Assembly (NCBI GenBank): GCA_022424925.1
Contig: JAKMGM010000032.1
Span: 1 to 7,209, forward strand
Direction: 5' to 3'
From: Candidatus Poseidoniaceae archaeon
GTDB lineage: Archaea; Thermoplasmatota; Poseidoniia; Poseidoniales; Poseidoniaceae
DNA: 7,209 nt
Below the pieces are notes generated by a model. The model ran no database searches. It saw only the letters and a list, made by a program, of their open reading frames with translations, and had not been told where the DNA came from. Shown here in pieces: positions 1-5,803 of this stretch (within the stretch, counting starts at the first letter, position 1; each line of letters opens with the position of its first letter). A program made the translations under genes and the position numbers.

Positions 1-32
1 AATCTGTTAAATCTTTCACCTCTAAAATTGAG

Positions 33-143
33 CCGTACCCCGAAATCGCATGGACCCCCTTTGCAACGATGGGTGGGCAAAGGGTACGGACGTGCTCGCA
101 TACGAGCAGAAGAGGTTCCAATGCGTCCATTGATTCTCATCAA
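33..143. other. Gene-free segment with clustered inverted repeats
   Basis: Four inverted repeats crowd into about 110 bases. CCGTACCC (33-40) pairs with GGGTACGG (82-89). CCCTTTGC (57-64) pairs with GCAAAGGG (77-84). TGCTCG (93-98) pairs with CGAGCA (103-108) across a CATA loop. TTGAT (130-134) pairs with ATCAA (139-143) across TCTC. The first two share bases 82-84, so they are either partly exclusive or form a shortened outer stem (33-37 with 85-89) closed on the inner hairpin. No T-run follows on the plus strand, so a classic terminator is not supported. It could be a structured leader of the DUF2892 gene, a small RNA, or the 3' end of an off-window transcript. The repeats are seen; function is unknown. 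Confidence 0.35.
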
Positions 144-220
144 GACAAATAAAGAGTATACTGCAATCAACAGAGTGGTCATCCCAAGTTGTAAACAGTG
201 ATTCATATACTCTTGGTTGC

Positions 221-224
221 AGGA
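221..224 (+). promoter_or_regulatory. Ribosome binding site deciding the start of the DUF2892 gene
   Basis: AGGA lies 6 bases before the ATG at 231. This favours the ATG over the in-frame GTG at 198, which has no purine-rich element at a useful distance. A CATATA element at 204-209 would place a transcription start close to the same ATG, so a leaderless message is a second possibility. Confidence 0.45.
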
Positions 225-230
225 AATTAC

Positions 231-464
231 ATGGCACTGGAATGCAATATCGATGCGCAAGGTAAAGCCTTCCGACTGACTATTGGTATTGCCTCGGTAA
301 TCGGAGGTATTGCACTGAGCATGCTTCTTGCTACAAATCTCGTCCCATATCCAATTCTTTGGCTCGGCGTTGCGGGAAGCATTGTCGGTGGAGCATTCTC
401 GATTTGGGAAGCACGAGCAGGTTGGTGCGTGGTTCGAGCACTTGGTTTCAAGACCGCTTTTTGA
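231..464 (+). CDS. Small YgaP-like (DUF2892) two-helix membrane protein
   Basis: A 77-residue protein that matches the layout of the YgaP-like transmembrane (DUF2892) family. A short N-terminal stretch NIDAQGKAFR (residues 6-15) corresponds to the family's N-I-G-x-x-D-R-x-x-R start. Two hydrophobic helices follow (about 17-36 and 40-57), and the C-terminal signature GWCVVRALGFKT ends the protein. Only its membrane location is well supported. In E. coli YgaP the same kind of domain is joined to a rhodanese domain and is implicated in sulfur transfer; whether this stand-alone version does anything similar is unknown, though a separate rhodanese lies about 2 kb away. The ATG at 231 is chosen over GTG 198 because of the AGGA site and because it places the family motif right at the N terminus. 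The gene converges with rmuC, with 3 bases between the stop codons. Confidence 0.75.
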   Translation: MALECNIDAQGKAFRLTIGIASVIGGIALSMLLATNLVPYPILWLGVAGSIVGGAFSIWEARAGWCVVRALGFKTAF

Positions 465-467
465 GAT

Positions 468-1697
468 CTAGTCATCCTCTGGTGCTGACAACTGTTTGAC
501 GGTTCGAGGAACCGTGGATTCTGGCAAATCTGCAAGTTTTCTCTGCAACCCATCTGCTACTTTCAACTCCTCCAATCGGCGTCCACTTGGAACAACGCTG
601 CCATCGTATGCGCCAACTGCATCGTTGTACGCACCGACTACCGTGTTGATACCACGGCCCATTTTAGCCAAATCGTGACTAAACTTTGACACCCGGTCGT
701 AAAACTCCCGCGCTTGGGTATGTATGGCCTTGGCATTGTCAGCCATCGATTGTTGTTGCCAATACAAACCGACTGTGCGCAGTAGAGCGATGAGTGTCAC
801 AGGGGTGACGATAAGGACATGTTTGTTGAAAGCATATTCCTGAAGCGTCGGTTCGTGTTCGAAGGCTGTCGAAAGTATCGGTTCTGCAGGAATAAACATC
901 ACGGTGAAATCAACACCATCAAGCAGGCGAGGATAGTCACGATCAACTAAATCATTCACGTGCTTTTTGACTGCTTTGGCGTGTTCAACCATCTTGAGTG
1001 CTCGAGCCTTTCCATCCTCAAGTTCCAAACCGTCCCAATATGCCGACAGAGGTACCTTGGAATCGACAGGAATGTTACCCCCGTTTGGAATCTTCGCTAA
1101 CAGGTCAACACGCGCTCCCCCAGCTCCTGATTTGAGCGTGACTTCCGTATCGAAATCGCAATGCTCGAGCATACCTGCGGCTTCTGCAATGTTCTTGAGC
1201 GCCACCTGACCCCAATTCCCTCGTGCTTTGACTGAACCTCGCAAGGCCGTGGAAAGATGGACGTTCGTATCCCGTAGGTCAGCGGTTTGTTGTCGCAACA
1301 AGTCAGCGGTTCGTTTCAACCCCTGATACGCACCTTCACGCTTCACTTCCATATCGGCCGTTGCTCTTTCCAATTTTTCAAGGTGTTCGCGGATTGGCGT
1401 AACGAGCGATTCTACCTCTTTCTTACGAGCAATATGGTCTTTGGCCGAATCGGATTCAACTTTGCCTAAACGTTGTTCTGCAAGTCGGAGGAAGTCTTCT
1501 GAGTTTTGACGAGCAACATTACTTGCTACGCTTTCCATTTCAGCAAGCATTGTTTCCTTGCTCAATGAAATGGCTTCAACTTGGGCCTGGGCTCGAATGG
1601 CATCTCCACCGTATCGATTTTTGGCAAAAAGCCACCCTAGCCCTAATCCCAGAAGCGTTCCAAGAAGAATAAATCCGTATTCAGTAAGTCCTGCCAT
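468..1697 (-). CDS. rmuC: RmuC-family DNA recombination protein
   Basis: A 409-residue protein with the full RmuC architecture. One N-terminal membrane anchor spans residues 7-25. A long charged helical, probably coiled-coil, region covers about 35-150, and the RmuC domain covers about 155-365. Recognisable family motifs are GNWGQVALKNI (160-170), RVDLLAKIPNG (196-206) leading to VDSKVPLSAY (211-220), DFTVMFIPAEPIL (263-275) and HVLIVTPVTLIALLRTV (293-309). D198 and D212-x-K214 fit the PD-(D/E)XK-like nuclease core proposed for the family. In bacteria RmuC limits recombination at short inverted repeats; the biochemical activity is not established, so a nuclease role is inferred. It starts 56 bases after the end of rpl15e on the same strand and may be transcribed with it. 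No clear Shine-Dalgarno is visible in front of the ATG (CCTACCTTT precedes it). Family assignment is firm. Confidence 0.93.
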   Translation of the reverse strand: MAGLTEYGFILLGTLLGLGLGWLFAKNRYGGDAIRAQAQVEAISLSKETMLAEMESVASNVARQNSEDFLRLAEQRLGKVESDSAKDHIARKKEVESLVTPIREHLEKLERATADMEVKREGAYQGLKRTADLLRQQTADLRDTNVHLSTALRGSVKARGNWGQVALKNIAEAAGMLEHCDFDTEVTLKSGAGGARVDLLAKIPNGGNIPVDSKVPLSAYWDGLELEDGKARALKMVEHAKAVKKHVNDLVDRDYPRLLDGVDFTVMFIPAEPILSTAFEHEPTLQEYAFNKHVLIVTPVTLIALLRTVGLYWQQQSMADNAKAIHTQAREFYDRVSKFSHDLAKMGRGINTVVGAYNDAVGAYDGSVVPSGRRLEELKVADGLQRKLADLPESTVPRTVKQLSAPEDD

Positions 1698-1753
1698 AAA
1701 GGTAGGATAATGTCAACCCTTCTTGAAGACTAGGGGGGATGACACGTGGTCAA

Positions 1754-2356
1754 TCACTTACCGCGGTTGAGGTTTGCCTTGAGAGAAGGACGCAACTTCT
1801 CAGCACCCTTGCCCTTGTTGTGAAGACCACGTCCACGCTTACCGGCGGAGGTTTTTCCACGGAAGGCTCGTCCACGGTGAGACTTGTTTCCGTTTTCGCC
1901 ACTGAAAACGCCGAGTTGCTTGTCAGCGATGATTGCTGGATGGTGTGTATCGATGAGAATGACTTCGTAGAACTTGTGCTTTCCATCTTGGCCGACCCAG
2001 TACGAGTTTAGAACTTCCAAATTCGGATAGTGTCGAGCAACACGCTCTTCGGCCATGCGTTGCGTGTTCTTGGCCATGGTGATTTTCTTGATACCGGCTT
2101 TGCTTGGCTTTCGCTTCATGTGGATTTTACCCTTGCGCAATCCACCCCGGCGGATGCGTGTGCGTATCAAAACAACGCCTTGCTTTGCTTTGTAGCCAAG
2201 GCGACGAGCCGCATCGATTCGTGTGGGTCGGTCAATCTTGCAATTCACCGGTTCACGGCGCCATTGAGCCATACGGGTCTGGCGGAACATGTGAGGCGTT
2301 GCCTCTTTTGGTTGCTTCCAGGTTTCACGAACATGTTGATACAATCCCCGAGTCAT
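1754..2356 (-). CDS. rpl15e: Large-subunit ribosomal protein L15e
   Basis: A 200-residue, very basic protein with the conserved L15e sequence throughout: MTRGLYQHVRETWKQP at the N terminus, then RREP (33-36), RPTRIDAARRLGYKAKQG (43-60), RRGGLRKG (69-76), HPAIIADKQLGVF (139-151) and a Gly/Arg/Lys-rich tail from about 156. L15e is a component of the archaeal and eukaryotic 60S/50S subunit with no bacterial orthologue, so this gene fixes the domain of the host. The ATG at 2356 is preferred to the GTG at 2365: AGGTG sits 6 bases upstream of the ATG and the GTG lies inside that AGGTG, and the family begins with M-A/T-R. Length is typical for archaeal L15e. It lies between a rhodanese upstream and rmuC downstream, all on the minus strand. 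Confidence 0.97.
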   Translation of the reverse strand: MTRGLYQHVRETWKQPKEATPHMFRQTRMAQWRREPVNCKIDRPTRIDAARRLGYKAKQGVVLIRTRIRRGGLRKGKIHMKRKPSKAGIKKITMAKNTQRMAEERVARHYPNLEVLNSYWVGQDGKHKFYEVILIDTHHPAIIADKQLGVFSGENGNKSHRGRAFRGKTSAGKRGRGLHNKGKGAEKLRPSLKANLNRGK

Positions 2357-2362
2357 AATGAG

Positions 2363-2367
2363 CACCT
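2363..2367 (-). promoter_or_regulatory. Shine-Dalgarno site of rpl15e
   Basis: Read on the minus strand this is AGGTG with a 6-base spacer to the ATG at 2356. It overlaps the alternative GTG start at 2365 and so argues against it. Confidence 0.6.
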
Positions 2368-2398
2368 ACGCTTCTCAGCATCCTGCCGACTTAACTCC

Positions 2399-2408
2399 CC
2401 TTTATGAG
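2399..2408 (-). promoter_or_regulatory. Possible TATA-like promoter element of rpl15e
   Basis: In the 122-base gap between the rhodanese stop and rpl15e, the minus strand reads CTCATAAAGG. A TATA element here would start transcription near 2377 and give a leader of roughly 20 bases containing the AGGTG site. Just upstream in the same gap (about 2441-2461, minus strand) lies a T-rich stretch with two TTTT runs that could end rhodanese transcription. Both readings are inference from composition and spacing; no consensus factor-B element is clear. Confidence 0.25.
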
Positions 2409-2478
2409 CCTGCCCACGCGACTTGAGTGCCTCATTCCCAACGAAAATGATAGACAAAAGGGTTCGCTCTACAGATAT

Positions 2479-2850
2479 TCATTCGATTGGGAGTTCTTCG
2501 GCTTGGATTCCTCGCCATCCACCCCACAGAGAAAAGACGTTGCTGTAGCCCATTTCTTGGAGAGATTTCGCCGCAATAGCGCTGCGAAAACCGCCTCCAC
2601 AATACAGAACGATTCGCGCTTCATCATCGAACTTGTGCTTTTCTATATCGCGTTCAAGTACCCCCTTGCCGATATGAATCGAATCAACAAGATGGCCCGC
2701 CTCGTATTCATGCCGCTCCCGCACATCCAGAACCACGAGTGGCGCTCCATCGGCGAGCATTCGTCGCAAATCGAGTGCCTCGCATTCGTTAATCTCGGAG
2801 CGAGCCGTGTCAACCAACTGCAAAAATTTGGGGCTGTGTGTTTTCGCCAT
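2479..2850 (-). CDS. Single-domain rhodanese (sulfurtransferase)
   Basis: A 123-residue stand-alone rhodanese domain. It shows the LDVRERHEYEAGHLVDSIHI segment (41-60), the catalytic cysteine C84 in the active-site loop CGGGFRS (84-90) following the strand IVLY, and the closing motif VFSLWGGWRGI (105-115). Enzymes of this type carry a persulfide on the active cysteine and pass sulfane sulfur to cyanide, thiols or partner proteins; the physiological acceptor cannot be read from the sequence. No signal peptide is visible, so it is cytoplasmic. The ATG at 2850 is preferred to the ATG at 2892: the extra 14 residues are not domain-like, and the longer form would leave only 8 bases to the divergent methyltransferase. 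It is the first gene of a minus-strand run with rpl15e and rmuC. Confidence 0.9.
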   Translation of the reverse strand: MAKTHSPKFLQLVDTARSEINECEALDLRRMLADGAPLVVLDVRERHEYEAGHLVDSIHIGKGVLERDIEKHKFDDEARIVLYCGGGFRSAIAAKSLQEMGYSNVFSLWGGWRGIQAEELPIE

Positions 2851-2900
2851 ACATGTCCCAGTGCGGATAGCCTCATGAGGACTGCGGCGCACGGAGATGC

Positions 2901-3610
2901 ATGGCAGGGCAGATCACCGGGGCTGAGGCGGTTATTGCCGCCTTGGAAGCAGGGGACGATGTCGAGATGGTTCTGGTCGACAGAGACAAAGATACGCTCA
3001 GAATACGACGTCTGTGCGAAGAACGAGAAATTCCACTCGAAGAAGGTTCGACAAATGACCTGTGGAGAATGTCGGCCGATGGTCATGTCGACGCACTGGC
3101 ACTCATCGGTAGGCCACCTCATGGAGATTTGTCCGACATCCTTGAGCGCGGTGGTACCGTTTGGTTTTTTGACGGGGTCACCTATTCAACAAACCTCGGA
3201 TTTGCGATTCGAACCGCTGAAGTTTCAGGGGCTGATGCGGTTGTTCTCAATGTCAAAAAAACCCACGAAGAACGGCGAACAATCCGGCGCTCAAGTATGC
3301 GGGCAGACCGTTTCATTCCTGTGGTTTACAGTACCACTGAAGAGATTTTATCGGCAATCAAACAAACCGATTTCAGACTCATCTCGGTGGAAGATGTAGG
3401 GACACACGGCCCTTGGGATGAGGACCTGACAGGAAATGTCATGCTGGTTGTAGGGGCAGAAAAAGAAGGCATCAGTGCCGAAGTACTTGCGGCTTCACAC
3501 GCATGTGTCTTGCTTCCTATGGATGGGTTTGTCCCCTCATACAACTGCAAGTTGCTGTAAGTGTTGTTGCTTTAGAGGCGTTACGTCAAAGGAATCTCGT
3601 TCAAAAATAA
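2901..3610 (+). CDS. TrmH/SpoU-family (SPOUT) RNA 2'-O-methyltransferase, frameshifted near the C terminus
   Basis: Residues 1-70 form an L30e-like SpoU substrate-binding domain beginning ITGAEAVIAALEAG. Residues 87-215 are the SPOUT catalytic domain, which transfers methyl from S-adenosylmethionine to a ribose 2'-OH through a trefoil knot. Motif 1 is NLGFAIRTAE (98-107, with R104), motif 2 is LVVGAEKEGI (182-191) and motif 3 begins LPMDGFVPSYN (205-215). The frame then reads C-K-L-L and stops at 3558-3560. Shifting to the -1 frame from base 3545 gives LQVAVSVVALEALRQRNLVQ and K, stopping at 3608-3610. This exactly supplies the rest of motif 3 and the terminal helix of the family. One base, probably a C beside 3545, therefore appears to be missing; the repaired protein would have 236 residues instead of 219. 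The only in-frame start after the stop at 2868-2870 is ATG 2901, preceded by GGAG (2893-2896). Target RNA (tRNA or rRNA) is not determinable. Confidence 0.88.
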
Positions 3611-3612
3611 AA

Positions 3613-3670
3613 ACCAGAACTGGTGACGAACCCTTTAAGTTGAGTCAACTGAGCATACGAACTGAGTTCG
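3613..3670 (+). promoter_or_regulatory. Candidate promoter with three palindromic operator-like sites
   Basis: In the 73-base gap before the HNH gene there are three palindromes: ACCAG-AA-CTGGT (3613-3624), AGTTGA-G-TCAACT (3638-3650) and CGAACT-G-AGTTCG (3658-3670). The last two have the same 6-1-6 geometry with a central G, and their centres are 20 bases apart, about two helical turns. The direct repeat AACTGAG occurs at 3647-3653 and 3660-3666. A TATA-like CTTTAAG (3633-3639) borders the second site and predicts transcription starting near 3663, inside the third. That arrangement would suit a repressor covering the start site. The palindromes are seen; promoter and repressor binding are inferred. 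Confidence 0.4.
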
Positions 3671-3682
3671 AATCGGTAGCGG

Positions 3683-3688
3683 GGTGAG
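3683..3688 (+). promoter_or_regulatory. Ribosome binding site deciding the start of the HNH gene
   Basis: GGTGAG lies 4 bases before the ATG at 3693 and overlaps the in-frame GTG at 3684. The ATG is therefore the likelier start. Confidence 0.5.
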
Positions 3689-3692
3689 TTGG

Positions 3693-5225
3693 ATGAATGA
3701 AGTTTTGAAATCGCAGTTGCGAACCCACCTTTCCGAGATGGTTCTCCAAGCGATGCAGGTGAACCATGGCATGAAGCTGTTTTATCGTGCACACGCATCA
3801 AAAGAAAACGTCTGGGGACAACTGAATCTTAACCCTTCACTCACGTTTCAAGCAAAATTAGAACGGCTGTTTCCCAACCAGTTTCGGGTTGAGGCTGGGC
3901 TGCTCTCGTTTACCGAACAGTCCAATCATGAGAAGGCACTTCGAGAGCAAGAAAGAGCACGAAAACATCGATTGGAACTCCATATTGTCGAATCCCAAAA
4001 TCAGGCTCGCCTTCATTTCAAGAACCATCGCTCCCCTACCGTACGAAACCAGCCGCTCCTACTCCCATTACGCAGGAAGTCGAGGGGCAAAAATTGCCCC
4101 ACATGCGGCGTCAAAATGTCTTCACGCAAGGGACTTTTTGGCTTGACAATTGAACACATTGTCCCTGTCAGATTTGGAGGAAAAAATGCCTATGATGGTG
4201 AATTCCCACAGTGTGTGGGAATGTGTTGGCTATGTAATCAATCAAGAAATGAAGTGGTACGTGACCTCGGGATTGAAGCAAAAGGAAAAAGAAAGAAGAT
4301 TTCAGACCAAGTCATACGTTTTCTCATTTCGCAAGTGCATGACAAGCATACTGAACTGAATGATTCAATGCTTGAAAGGTTTGACCAGCACTACCAACTC
4401 CTTGCATCTCAAGAAACCCCTGTCGGAGAGTACGACTTATGGGGTGACGGCGAGGGCTGGGTTGAGTACACTGTACCTGCGGTGGATGAACAAGCAGCGA
4501 GGACGCATGACAATCCTGAGCCAGCGTTTTTCGAACACCTCGACATGGAGCCAGTTCATCGTGATCTTGAACCTGAGGAAGCCATTAGACGCTTTGAGGA
4601 TGAGTTGAAACAGGGTATTGCACATCAAAATCGAGTTGAGCGTTTGTACACTATGAAACGAGTAGGGACTCTGCTTGCTCGCCAGGGCGGCGAACCCTTG
4701 TTCCGAGACAAGATTGGCATGCCAAACGAGTCTCTCGAAGACATACTGTATACGCTCTTCCCGCAACAGTTCATTGTACAAACGAAAGGCAGGGTTCGCT
4801 ACATACATGCGCTGCAGCGTGAGCGCAAACCCTTCTACGATTTTGAACGTGAGATTGCCGTGCCGAAACCCGAAAGCAAGCTACCTCTAAAGCAAGAAGA
4901 GAAACCAATCAGCGCACCATTACCCCCCCCGCTGCACGTACTCTATGTCCGAGACAGCGTTGGTGCCCTCTTCGAACACCAAAACCAATCTCGTCTTTCG
5001 CTTGAATCCATTGAGGGTGTTCTCGACCAACTTCGAAGAGATGACGGGGAAGATTGGGAGTCCTACACCGCCGCCTTTGAAATCGGTGGGACTCTACCGT
5101 TCGCAGAACAACTCGTCGGTGTTTTGAACGCGAGTGGATTCACATGCCACACTGTGAACGAGAATGGAACTTTCTTTGTTCAGTTTTCTCTGCCGCACAG
5201 TTTTACTGCGTCTCACGATACTTGA
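3693..5225 (+). CDS. HNH endonuclease-like protein with duplicated flanking domain
   Basis: A 510-residue protein; only its centre is recognisable. Residues 135-186 make a zinc-ribbon HNH motif: C135-P-T-C138, then the core LTIEHIVP with H155, GG162-163 and N165, then C178-W-L-C181-N182-x-x-R-N. C135, C138, C178 and C181 are the likely structural zinc ligands; H155 is the probable catalytic base, with N182 at the position of the last HNH residue. DNA cleavage is inferred from the family. Flanking regions look like two copies of one module (about 7-72 and 310-374), each ending LFP-x-QF-x-V and a basic beta stretch. The C-terminal part (about 414-498) ends in a winged-helix-like segment after a proline-rich linker. 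No membrane segment or signal peptide is visible. It lies 82 bases after the repaired methyltransferase stop and overlaps the convergent lipoprotein gene by 13 bases. It could be a free-standing homing-type, restriction-type or repair nuclease; nothing nearby decides. The exact family is not recognised. Confidence 0.75.
   Translation: MNEVLKSQLRTHLSEMVLQAMQVNHGMKLFYRAHASKENVWGQLNLNPSLTFQAKLERLFPNQFRVEAGLLSFTEQSNHEKALREQERARKHRLELHIVESQNQARLHFKNHRSPTVRNQPLLLPLRRKSRGKNCPTCGVKMSSRKGLFGLTIEHIVPVRFGGKNAYDGEFPQCVGMCWLCNQSRNEVVRDLGIEAKGKRKKISDQVIRFLISQVHDKHTELNDSMLERFDQHYQLLASQETPVGEYDLWGDGEGWVEYTVPAVDEQAARTHDNPEPAFFEHLDMEPVHRDLEPEEAIRRFEDELKQGIAHQNRVERLYTMKRVGTLLARQGGEPLFRDKIGMPNESLEDILYTLFPQQFIVQTKGRVRYIHALQRERKPFYDFEREIAVPKPESKLPLKQEEKPISAPLPPPLHVLYVRDSVGALFEHQNQSRLSLESIEGVLDQLRRDDGEDWESYTAAFEIGGTLPFAEQLVGVLNASGFTCHTVNENGTFFVQFSLPHSFTASHDT
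4202..4222. repeat. Perfect 9-3-9 inverted repeat inside the HNH coding region
   Basis: ATTCCCACA (4202-4210) and TGTGGGAAT (4214-4222) are perfect inverse complements separated by GTG. They lie in the codons for EFPQCVG just before the second zinc knuckle of the HNH motif. This could fold as a hairpin in the message or be a dimeric DNA binding site; chance is also possible in a window of this size. Confidence 0.5.
4923..4930 (+). repeat. Homopolymer tract of eight C in the HNH gene
   Basis: Eight consecutive C encode part of the L-P-P-P linker (residues 410-413) of the HNH protein. Such a run is prone to slippage in replication and to miscalling in sequencing. A change of one base here would detach the C-terminal domain. 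The current frame stays open to 5225 on both sides. Confidence 0.6.
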
Positions 5226-5713
5226 GCCCAAAAATCATCAATTTCAGCGGTATCTGTCATCGGGCCAATGTGGCGTTCAATCATGACCCCGTCACTGTCG
5301 ACGAGAATGAGGGTCGGCGTGTTGCTAATTTTCAAAGTTGAAGAGAGTTCTGCATTCATCGAGAAAGGTGTATCAACCGTGCTACCTTCCTTGCTCTCAT
5401 TCACTTGCTGGTGCCAATCGGAGAGTTTTGAGGCGTCGGATGCTTCGGTTGAGATGATGATATAGGTGTGTTCTGAAAGGTGATTGTCTACTGCATGAAT
5501 TGTTGGCCGGCATTGACTGCACCATGAGGCTGAAAAATGCAAAATGTATGGTGTTCCGAGTAAATTCTCGGAAGAATAGGTCATTTCGTCGTCTGCAACG
5601 ACTGAAAATGCTGGTATGATGTCAGCATCCGCTTCTTCACCACCTCCAACGCACCCCGGGGTGAGGGTGAGCAGAAGTAACAGGGCAGAGAGACATATTG
5701 AACTCAACTTCAT
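5213..5713 (-). CDS. TlpA-like thioredoxin-fold lipoprotein
   Basis: A 166-residue exported thiol-disulfide protein. An N-terminal lipoprotein signal (MKLSSICLSALLLLLTLTPG) is followed by the lipobox cysteine C21 and a short Gly/Glu/Asp linker. The thioredoxin fold begins around residue 33. LHFSASWCSQCRP (58-70) carries the redox pair C65-x-x-C68, and the cis-proline loop is ISNTPTLILVDSDG (129-142, P133). The domain resembles TlpA/ResA reductases that keep extracytoplasmic cysteines reduced, for example during cytochrome c maturation; no client gene is adjacent, so the target is unknown. The ATG at 5713 is preferred over the in-frame ATG at 5788 because it puts the positively charged end of the signal peptide next to the hydrophobic core, while the longer form adds 25 polar residues. 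Its 3' end overlaps the HNH gene by 13 bases; it is divergent from the TSP3 gene. Confidence 0.85.
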   Translation of the reverse strand: MKLSSICLSALLLLLTLTPGCVGGGEEADADIIPAFSVVADDEMTYSSENLLGTPYILHFSASWCSQCRPTIHAVDNHLSEHTYIIISTEASDASKLSDWHQQVNESKEGSTVDTPFSMNAELSSTLKISNTPTLILVDSDGVMIERHIGPMTDTAEIDDFWAQVS

Positions 5714-5773
5714 ACATCGCCGAAGAAGATGAACCACTTCATTCTTGTGTATTCGGGCCAATTCATCAGTGGC

Positions 5774-5783
5774 TTTGATAAAT
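5774..5783 (+). promoter_or_regulatory. Possible TATA element for the TSP3-repeat gene
   Basis: TTTGATAAAT lies about 25 bases before the GTG at 5804, the distance expected for an archaeal TATA box and a leaderless transcript starting at that codon. The site is AT-rich in a mixed-composition gap; position is the only support. Confidence 0.3.
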
Positions 5784-5803
5784 GCCATGTTTGAGTTCGG
5801 AGC

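Noticed and set aside
1..201. Frame open from the left edge to TGA at 199-201 (and a second one to TAA at 150-152), possible 3' end of an upstream gene
   Set aside because: Neither translation shows a domain or convincing protein character, two plus frames are open at once, and the region is occupied by inverted repeats. A short partial gene cannot be excluded.
22..237. Minus-strand 71-codon open frame
   Set aside because: Cysteine- and tryptophan-rich composition without a pattern, no ribosome site, and it crosses the hairpin cluster and the start of the DUF2892 gene.
1719..1748. CACGTG palindrome and CTTC-TT-GAAG inverted repeat between rpl15e and rmuC
   Set aside because: Very short arms, common by chance, with no link to a promoter position that I can support.
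1754..2011. Plus- and minus-strand open frames over the 3' part of rpl15e
   Set aside because: They are shadows of the conserved ribosomal protein gene, with no independent domain or ribosome site.
2404..3399. Long plus-strand open frame of 331 codons
   Set aside because: It lies antisense to the rhodanese and in another frame of the methyltransferase, both of which show clear catalytic motifs; the translation has no recognisable domain and changes character across the two genes.
3536..3560. Programmed -1 frameshift in the methyltransferase
   Set aside because: The codons before the shift (TCA TAC AAC) do not allow tRNA re-pairing in the -1 frame, so a missing base is more likely than recoding.
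3655..3680. GTTCGAATC resembling a tRNA T-loop
   Set aside because: The flanking bases do not pair as a T-stem and no acceptor or anticodon arm can be built around it; the match is better explained by the palindrome at 3658-3670.
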